The position numbers and the translations under genes were made by a program. The notes under the pieces were generated by a model, which ran no database searches, was not told the DNA's origin, and was given only the letters and a program-made list of their open reading frames with translations. A DNA stretch of 64,000 nt, taken from contig CM060950.1 in NCBI GenBank assembly GCA_030765055.1, positions 270,133,581 to 270,197,580 of the forward strand, in the 5' to 3' direction. This document shows positions 1 through 9,260 of the stretch, one piece after another. The stretch's first letter is position 1. The number at the start of each line of letters is the position of its first letter. This DNA is from Mantis religiosa (lineage: Eukaryota; Arthropoda; Insecta; Mantodea; Mantidae).

Positions 1-458
1 GCAAGCTAAAAGACGACGAAGTCAGTAGGCCACCACATGACTCTCTTCAGACACGACTACCTGCGAAGTATTTTTCTAGCAATTGAGAACTCTTAGTATG
101 TAATTACCAGCTAAAAAATCAAATGCAATTTCATTGTTGTTAATATGTATGTAATTGAAATGTATCCTTTTCTCTCAATCTGTCAATATGTAGTACCTCC
201 ACCTTGTGTATAACATAGAAACTAGACCTAATAAAAATGGTTCATTATCATATTTGTTTTTCTCAACCCAAAATTAGTAGGAATTGCCTCATGAAGTGCT
301 CGAAACATTCAACAACTATTTCTTTTTTTGCCCAGTGCTATCATTCTCATTAAACTGCTTTAGTATTAACTATTTTAAAGCTATATACCCCGCAATAACA
401 TCACATTCCTTAAGCAGTTGCTGCAGTTTATAACTAACGGCCGAAATGTTTGAAGCGG
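1..458. other. Anonymous AT-rich DNA
   Basis: I see no coding region, tRNA-like block, terminal repeat or long simple repeat here. The same applies to 834-1000, between the frame at 459-833 and the first LTR. Confidence 0.5.
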
Positions 459-833
459 TTACCTACATAGCATTACTTGGATGAAATAACTCATCAAGCA
501 GCAAAAGAAACTATAGTCATTGTGTGGCAAAGTGTGTTTTTCAATGTTCTGTAAAACAATGCAACGTACATTTCTTAGAAGCTGTCTGACATCTATTTGA
601 AGTAACTCATTAGGCTCTTCAATAATCTCTTCAACTAATTCCCCACTGTGACCAGAGGCTATGACTTCCATTCTATTCTTCAATTCGTTGATCTTCGAAA
701 CCAGCAGATGTGAGTACGGCTGTTCACTCACTTCTAACAGCAACACTACATCACTGATAAACTCACAATTTTTATAAGCGAATGCAATCTCTAATTTTAC
801 TAAATCAGAAAATCTTACAATTCCCCATTTCTT
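459..833 (-). CDS. Unidentified open frame, possible exon or transposon fragment
   Basis: The minus strand is open for about 125 codons between a stop at 834-836 and the stop at 459-461. The conceptual protein has a balanced composition with mixed acidic, basic and leucine-rich stretches (for example ELVEEIIEEPNELLQIDVRQ), more protein-like than most frames in this AT-rich sequence. No ATG marks a clear start: the frame simply runs in from an upstream stop, as an exon or a truncated element would. I do not recognise the family and see no catalytic motif, signal peptide or membrane segment. It could be the tail of a decayed DNA-transposon protein. Nearest recognised neighbour is the Gypsy LTR that starts at 1001 on the other strand. 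Confidence 0.3.
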   Translation of the reverse strand, partial: KKWGIVRFSDLVKLEIAFAYKNCEFISDVVLLLEVSEQPYSHLLVSKINELKNRMEVIASGHSGELVEEIIEEPNELLQIDVRQLLRNVRCIVLQNIEKHTLPHNDYSFFCCLMSYFIQVMLCR

Positions 834-1000
834 TCAACCGAAGTGCTAAAGGACCAGACTTTTTGATAACATAAAAAATACTCAGAATGACTAAACGCAT
901 GTTTACATGTTTAGCTGCTATGAACCAACTTCCCTATCTAGACAACACAGTCTCAGGATACAAAGGAATCGTCTTATCAAAGTGATTTTCATCTAAATAT

Positions 1001-1404
1001 TGTCGCGACCCATTGTTGCGACGTTTCGGGGCCGGCGCGCACAAACAGCCAGATAGTGCATTCGGCGGAGATAAAAATCTTGCCGAAACAGATAAACATA
1101 GATAACTGGAAGGTCCTAGTGCGTCTTGTTTGTTACAAAAAATACCAATAATTCTCGAACACTGAGCGGGTATTTAAAAGAAGCCGTAGCTAGTTTTTTC
1201 GGAGAGTGGAAAACGGAACTGATTCGTGTGCCTGCAGCTGTGTTTTGAAAGTGAACTTTTGTTTGTGCAGAAGTGACGAAGAGTGTAGGTATCTTATGTA
1301 ATTCTGCTACTGCAAGGTTGACCAAAGTGTTTTTCCACGAATATAAGGAGCATTTTGTATTTCTGCAATTTGGACTTTTAGTTTTACGAACTCACAGAGC
1401 CACA
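1001..1404 (+). repeat. 5' LTR of decayed Gypsy-type element 1
   Basis: The segment begins TGTCGCGACC and ends GAGCCACA, the TG...CA ends expected of an LTR, and is followed two bases later by a tRNA primer-binding site. Its last part (ACGAACTCACAGAGCCACA) resembles the end of the LTR at 5572-6018, so the two elements are related but not the same family. The first 22 bases contain a short inverted repeat (GTCGC...GCGAC). No matching 3' LTR is present downstream, so the copy is 3'-truncated and the LTR boundaries rest on analogy with element 2. Confidence 0.6.
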
Positions 1405-1406
1405 AT

Positions 1407-1423
1407 TGGTGTCAGGAGTGAGA
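1407..1423 (+). other. Primer-binding site, tRNA-Leu type
   Basis: TGGTGTCAGGAGTGAGA lies two bases after the LTR. Read as a complement it fits the 3' end of a tRNA-Leu plus CCA, in which the acceptor stem ends TCCTGACA. The same site, with small changes, follows the LTR of element 2 at 6020. The tRNA assignment is from general knowledge of animal tRNA-Leu ends, not from a search. Confidence 0.6.
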
Positions 1424-1432
1424 TATAAGACG

Positions 1433-2735
1433 ATGGACGCTGCATTGGCAAAAATTCCAGAAGAGCTAAAAGAAATGAGAATAGCAAATGACACCCTCGC
1501 TGTGACGTTTACCACGGAAATTAAAGCGGCAAATAATAGCCGGCCGCGGAGCTAACAGAAATGAAGGCGGTTAAAGACAGCTTACCGCCGAGTTGAAAGA
1601 AATGAAGACGGCCAATGACACCCTCGCTGCGAATACGGAGGCGGAAATTGGAACTTGGTCGCGATGATGGCCGCGAAGATAACCGAATAGACCACGGAAA
1701 TGAAAGGGGCGAATGATAGCCTGGCAACCGAAATGAAAGCGGCGAACGACGCCACGCCGCCAAATTTGAAGAGCAGTTGGCCGGCGAGAAGGAGGACGTC
1801 AAGGAGCTGGCCACGTGAATGGGACAAGTGGACGAGCACGTGGAGGACATGGCGAACCGCGTTAACGACCTAGAGGAAAAGGCCCACAGCAACACTAAGT
1901 CCCTGAACGCCAGGGCCGAGGACGTTGTTGGCAGGAGGTTGAAGGATTTAAAGGCCGACGCCCCGGAACGTGACACAACGTCTGCGCGCGCCAACCGTGA
2001 AAGTACGACGGCACGTTAACGTTCGAAGTCTTCGACACAGTGGCCAAGCACAACAAGTGGTCACCGGAGGAACAGGCCGCACAGCTAATAGCTAGCCTCT
2101 AGGGACGGGCTACAGAAGTCCTGAACGCGGTCCAGGCCGCAGCGGCGCCCAAGGACATTTGGGAAGCCCTGGAAAGCCGCTTCGGGAAATACCACTTGGC
2201 CGCAGCCTACCGCAGCCAATTGGAGTCAAGGTCGTAGCAGCCAGGGGAGACGCTGCAGGATTTCGCCCTGGCTATTGAACAGCTGGCCAGCAAAGCCTCA
2301 GTCAACCTCCATCCCGAGTTCGTATTCCGCGAAGCCGCCTACACATTCGTTGACGGGGTACGAGACACCGAGATACGTCAGTACCTAATGCTCGGCGACT
2401 ACAAAACCATCCATGAGGCGCTAACGGCAGCATTGAGGATGTAGGCGGCCAAGGTGACGGCTAACCCGACGTCGAAAACGTGGAGTATCCGCTGCACTGG
2501 GGACCGAAGTGCAGCAGAGGCAAGCCGGCGAAGACCAAGTGGTGTGGGTTAAAGGGGTGTGGTCAGCCGGGGCACCTGGAGAGAGACTGTCCACACCAGG
2601 GAGGGCAGCTGGAGAACGAGTAAGGACCGTAATGGTGAGGGGCACATCGGTGCCATCACCACCATTGCCTCGAATGACACTGCGCGCCGTAAGCCGGCAT
2701 ATGCATGACAGCCTGATTGCGGACGGTTGGGTGTA
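1433..2735 (+). pseudogene. gag: Broken gag of Gypsy-type element 1
   Basis: An ATG at 1433, ten bases after the primer site, opens a frame beginning MDAALAKIPEELKEM, which matches the start of gag at 6064 in element 2. The N-terminal part is a series of coiled-coil-like repeats (ELKEMKTANDxLA pattern), as in element 2. The frame is destroyed by several stops and frame changes: stops appear near 1555, 1689, 1816, 2102, 2236 and 2443. Further on the capsid-like part is recognisable (REAAYTFVDGVRDTEIRQ, about 2330-2385), followed by one zinc knuckle (GCGQPGHLERDC, about 2555-2590). Gag would package the element RNA into particles. This copy cannot make it. Confidence 0.7.
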
Positions 2736-3150
2736 AGGGAAGCCGTACCGCGTACTCGTGGACCCCGGGGCAGCCATGACCGTCATCAGACCGGTCGTAG
2801 CAAAGGGGTTTGCCTCCGAGAAAACCAAGCCTAGCATACCAGCTTATGACGGCATCGGGTGACACCTTGCCTGTGGAGAAAGAGGCCCTGCTGAAGGTGA
2901 TATCGGGAAGGAGTGACATGCGTCAATGTGTGTTCCTCGCGGATGTGGCTGGGGTAGTGAAACCAGGCCTAGATGCGCTCAGGAGCCACAAGACGACGGT
3001 CGACGACGGCAAGAAGGTCATGAGGCTCAATGGAGAAAAGATGATACTCCGGCAACCCGAAGAACGCCTAGGAATTTGCAGGGTCGTTCTGAGAGAAGAC
3101 GTGGTGTTCCCCGAAAAAAAGCGAGGTGATGGTGATGCCACTAATGGATA
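2736..3150 (+). pseudogene. pro: Aspartic protease and linker remnant, Gypsy-type element 1
   Basis: The frame around 2755-2795 reads VLVDPGAAMTVI, the retropepsin flap region in which the usual DTG has become DPG. It continues through a conserved stretch shared with element 2 (LDALRSH, RLNGE, RQPEERLGIC; compare 7610-7720). A stop follows at 3149-3151. In a working element this protease would cleave Gag and Gag-Pol. Loss of the Thr, the upstream stop at 2733-2735 and later breaks show that this copy is dead. Confidence 0.65.
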
Positions 3151-3299
3151 GCCAGCGGACAGAAGGCATGATGCTGGGCAAGAAGACATCTCAGCATGGG
3201 CACTGTGTAGCCAGAACATTGATGCCGTGCCGATAGGAGGTTACGGTGAGGCTGGTCAACATAACAGACACCGATTACGATGACCAGGACGGGACAGAG

Positions 3300-4130
3300 T
3301 TGGGGACGTGCGAGCCCGTGGTCAGCGTGTAAGCAATCGACAAAACCTAGGAGACGGTGCCGACGCAACAACTGGGACCCCGGCTGGAAGGATTACTGGA
3401 GAGGGCGGTCGACCCCCTGACCGCAAAACAGCTGGAGAATGTTCGACAACTACTCAGACGATACCAGCTCTTCTTCAGCCAAGGAAATAGCGACTTTGGC
3501 CACACGAACAGAGTGCTCCATCTCATTAACACCCGAGATGCCCTGCCTATTCGACAACCACCTAGACGCGTTCCGCTGGCGAAACCATTTACACACTTGC
3601 TGGTGCGCAGTGGTTCTCGACCCTGGATCTGAAATCGGGTTACTGGCAGGTGGCTCTAGATCCCAGTGATAGGGAAACGACCGCGTTCTCGACAGGCCTA
3701 GGGCTTTGGCAGTTCACAGCTATGCCCTTTGGTCTGCAACGGATCAGCTACCTTCCAACGCCTCATGGAATCAGTGATGAGAGGCCTGACTTATGACGCC
3801 TGCCTGCTATACCTGGAGGACATCATTATTTTCGACAAGACCTTCGAAGACCATCTCGACAACCTGACTATAGTGCTACAGAGACTTCAGGCCACCAACT
3901 TGAAGCACAACGCGAAGAAGTTTCAGCTCTTCCGCAAGGAAGTCAACCACTTGGGCCACATTGTCTCACCATCCGGAGTGACCACAGACCAGGAGAAGCC
4001 ACCGGTCATGAGAGATTGGCCTCGCCCAAAGGAGAAGTGGGAACTGCTCAGTTTCCTGGGGCTGTGCAGTTATTAACGCCGTTTTATAAGGGGGTTCTCC
4101 GACAGCGCGAAACCCCTTACCTGCGTCACG
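3300..4130 (+). pseudogene. pol: Decayed reverse transcriptase, Gypsy-type element 1
   Basis: The RT fingers begin near 3420 (LLRRYQLFFSQGNSDFGHTN, then RDALPIRQPPRRVPLAK), followed by the palm: DLKSGYWQVALDPSDRETTAF (motif A, about 3627-3690) and AMPFGLxNGSATFQ (motif B, 3720-3760). Motif C reads YLEDIIIF near 3810, where Gypsy RTs normally have YLDD, so the first catalytic Asp of the pair is Glu. The thumb follows (LGHIVSPSGV). The frame shifts between 3600 and 3729 and a stop falls at 4074-4076. Part of the fingers-palm linker seems to be missing between the PLAK motif and motif A. This segment is exactly what element 2 lacks. Confidence 0.75.
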
Positions 4131-4616
4131 GGAGAACACTGGCCTGATGAGTGGACGGAGGACGCCGAAGTCGCTTTCCAGCAGCTGAAGAGGACACCTT
4201 GCAGTACTCATATTTTGGGATTCCCACAACCAGGTCGCGCCTTCATTGTGGATACTGACGCCAATGACCATTGCATTGGAGGCGTCCTATCACAATTCTA
4301 GGACGGCCATGAGCCGGTGACAGCTTACTACAGCAAGACGCTGTCCAAGGCAGAGAAGAACTACTGCGTCACCCGGCGAGAACTACTGGCGGTAGTAAAG
4401 ACCTTGGAGCACTTCCTCAAGTATCTGTACGGTCAGCCATTGCACCATAGGACTGACCACTCCGCCTTATACTGGTTACTCAGTTTTAGGAACCTCGCAG
4501 GCCAGACAGCCCGTTGGGTCCAGAGGCTGCAGGAGTACGGCTTAACCTCTGAACATCGTAGCGGGAAGCGCCACGGTACAGCAGACGTCATGTCCCGAAG
4601 GCCCTGCCCAGAGTAG
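4131..4616 (+). pseudogene. pol: RNase H domain remnant, Gypsy-type element 1
   Basis: After one stop near 4302 the frame runs to 4616. It carries all four acidic positions of retroelement RNase H: Asp in FIVDTDANDHCIGGVL (about 4240-4285), Glu in RRELLAVVKTLEHF (about 4375), Asp in RTDHSALYWLL (about 4450) and Asp in TADVMSR (about 4580). The end (WVQRLQEYGLTSEH) is the point at which the internal deletion of element 2 rejoins. The enzyme would degrade template RNA during reverse transcription. Overall the domain is readable but belongs to a dead polyprotein. Confidence 0.75.
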
Positions 4617-4740
4617 TGCAGTGACTGCACAAGAGTGGAAGAGAAGGAGCGTGCCGCAGCTGTCAGAATAGTCACAGCAGTGCCTGCGTAAGGCTGGGAT
4701 AGCGCAGGCCTGAGGAGGAACCGGCTGCGAGAGAAGCAAG
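4617..4740 (+). pseudogene. Truncated end of Gypsy-type element 1
   Basis: This matches 7890-8005 of element 2 (the linker between RNase H and integrase, CTRVEEKERAAAVR) and then similarity stops. Integrase, polypurine tract and 3' LTR are absent, so the element ends here by deletion or by a later rearrangement. Confidence 0.65.
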
Positions 4741-5251
4741 AGAACCGCACCGGTCTGTGCTACATTGTTCCCATTAGTAGCGACACGCTACGGTCGATTC
4801 ATTGAACTATCTTTTGGTTGAGGTTGCGTTTCGAGATGGCGCTTGCGACAACATCATTGGTAAACTTATTTATTTTCCAATAACACATCAGTATCTAATG
4901 GAAACGCAATAAATTTTTCCGGCTTTTAGGTTTTTAAATACATATTTGTCTATAATTTCTATAGAAAAATTAGAACCTATTAGTTAATGTAACAGAAACT
5001 TAAACTTTTTTCTGCGTCATGCAGAATAAAAGTTTAGTAACATGTATATATTACAATCATACGTGTCTCGGTCGGTCGAAGCAGTAGTGGAGAATCTAGC
5101 GATCTTTTGTCGAGTACAGAGGGGCATGCAACGCATGTTCCTCTAATTATTGAACTTATCAAATGTAGTTTCTTAGTGATCAGTTTACTAACAAGAGTTC
5201 AAACCCACAACCTATATACCTACTGCTGCGCTGCATCCAATTCCTGTCTAT
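4741..5251. other. Anonymous AT-rich DNA
   Basis: No open frame, terminal repeat or RNA gene is visible between the truncated Gypsy-type element and the SINE pair. Confidence 0.5.
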
Positions 5252-5475
5252 GTCAATTTACGTCCTCCAACTTTTAAGTCATATCGGACATGAATGTAAT
5301 GATGCTCAAACGACTCCAGGGTTCATGGAGCTTAGAGCTACCGGACATTCGTCTTTTAGGATTTGGAAACCCCCCACAAAAACCTTATCCAGGTAACTCA
5401 CCCTGACCGAGATTCGAACTCCGGCCCCCCTGAACGTGAGGCAGACATGCTACCATCCACGCTACCGAGGCGGGC
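5252..5475 (-). mobile_element. SINE family 1, nearly complete, minus strand
   Basis: Read on the minus strand it starts GCCCGCCTCGGTAGCGTGG and carries a tRNA-like pol III promoter: an A-box-like block (TGGATGGTAGCATG) and a B box (GAGTTCGAATCTCGG), then GTGAGTTACCTGGATAAGG. The tail matches the complete copy at 13214-13462 (CTCCATGAACCCTGGAG, then GGAGGACGTAAATTG). It lacks a long poly-A. SINEs are transcribed by RNA polymerase III and moved by LINE enzymes. Confidence 0.8.
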
Positions 5476-5571
5476 ACGTTTAAGAGGTCCCGAATTCGAA
5501 TCTCAGTATGGTGAGTTATCCGGACAAGGGTTTTCCCGGGATTTTCCTTAGTCTGAATGATGAATAAGTAT
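5475..5571 (+). mobile_element. SINE family 1-like fragment, plus strand, interrupted by LTR element 2
   Basis: CACGTTTAAGAGGTCC then a B-box-like CGAATTCGAATCTC and the TTTTCCCGGGATTTTCC core follow the family 1 pattern of 13251-13330. It joins the preceding SINE head to head without its own A box, and LTR element 2 enters at 5572. What lies after the element at 9715 does not clearly continue family 1, so this may be a variant family. Confidence 0.6.
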
Positions 5572-6018
5572 TGTCACCCAATTAGCGGAAGGCACGATCG
5601 GCGACAGCTGGAAGGGACCGGAGTCAGCCGAGCCACGCCCCCCATTAATCTCAGTCACTAACTGAGGGGTGATTAGGGAAATGTCACTTGTCGCTGCCGC
5701 CTCTTTCCCCCCTCCCACTGCCATCTGGAACCTTCGCGTGGATTCACGGAAACTAGAGACTTCGAGAAGACGGCGATATTCCTATAAAAAGGGCTGCAGC
5801 GAGTGAAGTCAGTCAGTAAGTGCTTGACGTGCTAGCGAACGAACGAGAAGACTGTGTACGTGCATCGGAACGGTAACGGACGAACTGGTGAATCGTAATT
5901 GTGTGCATTACGTAATACTTTGTAATTGGCAAGTGTTCAACTGTAAGTCGGTGGAAATGAAGGACATTGTTGAGTTTGTGTAATTGGAATTTTCATTTCA
6001 CGAACCCACAAAGTCACA
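5572..6018 (+). repeat. 5' LTR of Gypsy-type element 2
   Basis: 447 bp running TGTCACCCAATTAGCGG to AAGTCACA. It matches the 3' LTR at 9261-9714 closely from about base 130 onwards and less well in the first 130 bases (U3), which suggests that the copy is not recent. The polyadenylation hexamer of the 3' LTR (AATAAA) reads AATGAA here. Confidence 0.9.
5783..5791 (+). promoter_or_regulatory. TATA box in 5' LTR
   Basis: TATAAAAAG, followed about 30 bases later by a likely start region near GTCAGTCAGTAAGTG. The same box is kept in the 3' LTR (TATAAAAAG near 9480). It fits a pol II promoter at the U3/R border. Confidence 0.6.
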
Positions 6019-6019
6019 C

Positions 6020-6037
6020 TGGTGTCAGGAAGCGGGA
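6020..6037 (+). other. Primer-binding site, tRNA-Leu type
   Basis: TGGTGTCAGGAAGCGGGA starts one base after the LTR. It complements a tRNA-Leu 3' end with CCA. The same class of site follows the LTR of element 1. Confidence 0.65.
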
Positions 6038-6063
6038 CGACAACATCACAGAACATTACAGCT

Positions 6064-7330
6064 ATGGACGCGGCATTGGAAAAGATTTTGGAAAAGCTGA
6101 CAGAAATGAAGACGGCAAATGACAACCTCGCTGCAAAAACAGAAGCGGCAAGTAACAGCCTGGCCGCGGAACTGAAACAAATGAAGACGGCTAACGACAA
6201 CATCACCGAGAAGATGGAAGAAAGGAAGGCCGAGTTAAACAGAAATGAGAGCAGCCAACTGCAGCCTGGCCACGGAAATGAAGGCGGCGAACGAGGCTCT
6301 CGCCGCAAAGTTTGAAGAACAGTTGGCCGGCGTGAGGGATAACGTGACGGAGCTGGGCAAGCGGATGGGCCAAGTGGACGAACGCGTTGAGGACCTGGCA
6401 AATCGCTTCAATGACCTGGAGGAAAAGGTCGACAATAACGCCCAGTCCCTGAACGCCATGGTTGAAGACGTCGAAGACCTCGCGAACCGCGTAAACAACC
6501 TGGAGGGAAAGGCCGACGCAGCGTCAAGTCCCTGAACGCCATGGCGGAGGACGTCGTTGGCAGGAGACTGAACGATTTGAAGGCCGACGCACCGGGACGC
6601 GACACAACATCGGCGCGCGTCAAACCTCCGAAATATGACGGCGCGTCAACATTTGAGGTCTTCCGCCGCCAGTTCGACACAATGGCCAAGCACAACAGAT
6701 GGTCACCGGAGGAGGCCACATAGTTAATAGCCAGCCTCCAGGGACGGGCCGCGGAAGTCCTAAACGCGGTGCAGACAACGGCGGCGCCCAAGGACATCAG
6801 GGAGGCCCTGGAGTATCGTTTCGGGAACCACCGCTTAGCCGCAGCGTACCGCAGCCAGCTAAAGGCAAGGACACAGCAGCCGGGGAAGACGCTGCAGGAG
6901 TTGGCCATAGCGACTGACCAGCTGGCAAGCAAGGCCTTGGTTGACCTGCCACTGGAGTTCGTATCCCGGGAAGCCGCGTACACCTTTGTTGACGGGGCAC
7001 GGGACACGGAGATTCGTCAGCGCCTAATGCTCGGCGATTATAAAACCACCCAAAAGGCGCTGACAGCAGCATTAAGGATGGAGGCGGCCAAGGTAACAGC
7101 CATCCCGACGTCGAGAACGAGGAGTGTCTGCTACACCGGAGACAGAAGACCAGCTAAGGGACGCCGGCGAACACCTAGTGGCCTGTGGTGGGGGTGTGGA
7201 CAGCCCGGCCACCTGCAGAGAGACTGCCCGAACCAGGAAGGACAGCTGGAACAACGAATGAGGCCCGGCGTGGAGAGGGGTACGTCGGCGCCATTACCAC
7301 CTTCCCCTCGAGTGACACTGCGCTCCGTCA
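6064..7330 (+). pseudogene. gag: Broken gag of Gypsy-type element 2
   Basis: Starts at ATG 6064 (MDAALEKILEKLTEM). The N-terminal third is a coiled coil built from repeated ELKQMKTANDN-type units followed by MGQVDERVEDLANRFNDLEEK repeats. Capsid-like sequence follows (YDGASTFEVFRRQFDTMAKH, then REAAYTFVDGARDTEIRQ) and a single zinc knuckle near 7190-7230 (WWGCGQPGHLQRDC), in which the first Cys of the CCHC box is Trp. The frame shifts near 6235 and again near 6525, and a TAG interrupts it at 6721. From 6769 it is open through the knuckle into the protease. The product would form the particle shell. These breaks prevent a full Gag. Confidence 0.8.
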
Positions 7331-7800
7331 GCCGGCGAATGGATGACAGCCTCATCGCGGACGGTTGGGTGAGAGGGAAGACCTGCCGCGTGGTGGTGGA
7401 CACTGGGGCAGCCGTGTGACCATCATCAGACCTGACGTGGCAAAGGGTTTGCCGACGAGGAAGCCGAGCCGACCATAGGAGCTTGTCACGGCATCGGGCG
7501 AAACCTTGCCTGTGGAGAAGGAGGCCCTGCTGGAGCTGACCTTGGGGCGGAGTGCCGTGCGTCTGTGGGTGTTCGTCGCGAAGGTGGCTGAGGAGGTGAT
7601 TCTGGTACTGGATGCCCTCAGGAGCCACGAGGCGACGGTCGACGTCGGCAGGAAGGTCCTGCGGCTCAACGGAGAAGAGGTTATACTCCGTCAGCCCGAA
7701 GAGCGCCTTGGAATCTGCACGGTCGTCTTCAACGAAGACGTGGTTGTATCCGCGAGGAGCGAGGTGATAGTGACGGCGCGACCAGAAAGCGAGATAGCAG
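7331..7800 (+). pseudogene. pro: Aspartic protease region of Gypsy-type element 2
   Basis: The active site reads VVVDTGAAV at about 7390-7417, the retropepsin DTGA. A two-base TG duplication (GCCGTGTGACC, where element 1 reads GCCATGACC) then shifts the frame into a stop at 7417-7419. The rest of the domain and the linker (RLNGEEVILRQPEERLGIC) continue in the frame open from about 7506. The Asp-Thr-Gly triad is better kept than in element 1 (DPG), but the frameshift lies just after it. Confidence 0.75.
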
Positions 7801-8870
7801 GTTGGGTCACTAGGCTGCAGGAGTACGACTTCACCTCGGAACATCGTAGATGGAAGAGCCACGGTAACGCTGACATCATGTCCCGAGCACCCTGTCCAGA
7901 TGAGTGCGGCCAGTGCACAAGAGTGGAGAAGGAGCGTGCCGCAGCAGTCCGAGTAGTCACGGCAGTGCCTGCGGATGGCTGGGATAGCGCAGGCCTGAGG
8001 AGGCAGCAGCTGGCGGACGCGGACTTGGGGCCAATCTTGAGGGAAGTGGAGGCAGGAATGAGACCAACCTGGGAGGACATCGCACCGAGGAGTGCCACCT
8101 ACAAGTCGTACTGGGCTCAATGGGACTCGTTGAAGACCAGAGGGGGCGTGCTGTTCCAGGTATGGGAGTCATCCGATGGGAAGACCCAGAAAGAACAGTT
8201 GGTACTTCGCCGGAGTAGGAATCCGGAAGTCTTGGAACAACTGCACTCCGGTACTTCGGGAGGGCACCTCGGAGCGAACCGAACGATTGACATACTACGG
8301 CAGCGCTACTACTGGCTGAGATTCCGAGCAGATGCTGAGAGATGGTGCCGTCAGTGTCACGTGTGCGCGGCGAGTCGCGGCCCCCAGACTAGGATCCGGG
8401 GTCGCATGCAGCAGTACAACGTCGGAGCGCCATTCGAACGAATCGCCGTTGACATTGCTGGACCGTTCCCAGTTTCCAACCGTGGCAACAAGTACCTAAT
8501 GGTGGTCGTGGACTACTTCAGCAAGTGGCCGGAGGTGTATGCCATTCCAAACCAAGAGGCAAAGCCAATCACAGACTGCCTCGGGGAGCAAGTGTTCTGT
8601 CGATTTGGGGTGCCGTTAAAGCTACACAGTGACCAGGGTACCAGCTTTGAGTCTAACCTAATGAAGGAGGCACTACAAAGGCTTGGGGTGAACAAGGCCC
8701 GCACGACGCCTCTACATCCCCAGTCGGATGGCATGGTCGAAAGATACATCAAGACCTTAGAGGAACACCTGAGGAAGGTCGTGGCCAGCCATCAGCGATA
8801 CTGCACACGACACAACTGGGATAACGCCAGCCAGCTTAATGTTCGGCCGAGAGTTGGTCCTCCCTTGTGA
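7506..8870 (+). pseudogene. pol: Protease tail joined in frame to RNase H end and integrase
   Basis: One open frame of 454 codons. Residues 1-95 are protease tail and linker. At about residue 95-98 the sequence jumps to the last part of RNase H (WVTRLQEYDFTSEH), skipping RT, without breaking the frame. The integrase follows: an HHCC zinc-binding box (HSGTSGGH ... CRQC, residues about 246-285) and a catalytic core with D316, D376 and E412, the D,D-35-E spacing of retroviral-type integrases. The apparent start at 7506 is a TTG and is not a real initiation site; the frame is entered from the broken protease. A frameshift near 8850 ends it. A related continuation runs to 9245. Confidence 0.85.
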
Positions 8871-9246
8871 CCTGGCTTTTGGAAGCCCTCCGGAGGCGAA
8901 GCAGCCGGTGACCGAGTATGTGGAGAACCTGGTGGACCACCTCCACGACATGCACGAGATGGCTCGCCAGAACATCCAGAAGGCGAGCGACCGCATGAAG
9001 ACCAGATATGACAGGCAAGCCAACAGCCAAGGTTTCCAGCAAGGTGACCTGGTCTGGTTGTACCGTCCTACCCGGACCAAGGGACGCTGCCCGAAGCTCC
9101 AGCAGCCATGGCAAGGACCGTAGCGGGTGGTGAAGAGGATTAATGACGTGGTCTACCGCATCCAGAAGGTTCCCCGAGGGAAGATGTTGGTGGTACACCT
9201 GGATCGTCTAGCCCGCTACGATGATGCTGCTCGGGACGACCAGCTT
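8839..9246 (+). pseudogene. pol: Integrase C-terminal region of Gypsy-type element 2
   Basis: Continues integrase in another frame from MFGRELVLPCDLAFG, through a basic linker (MKTRYDRQANSQGFQQGDLV) to a GPY/F-type module: LQQPWQGP, then a TAG at 9121-9123 where a Tyr codon is expected, then RVVKRINDVVYRIQ and VVHLDRLARYDDAARDDQL ending with TGA at 9247-9249. The module normally helps target and hold DNA. One premature stop and the upstream frameshift disable it. Confidence 0.75.
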
Positions 9247-9247
9247 T

Positions 9248-9260
9248 GAGGAGGGAGCAG
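9248..9260 (+). other. Polypurine tract
   Basis: GAGGAGGGAGCAG lies directly before the 3' LTR, the expected place for the primer of plus-strand DNA synthesis. Confidence 0.6.

Noticed and set aside
5363..5551. 62-codon frame across the SINE pair
   Set aside because: It translates SINE DNA. SINE-derived peptides of this type are often annotated in repeat-rich insect genomes but are not genes.
7131..8120. 329-codon minus-strand frame opposite the Gypsy protease/integrase region
   Set aside because: Antisense shadow. The plus strand carries the integrase and protease motifs.
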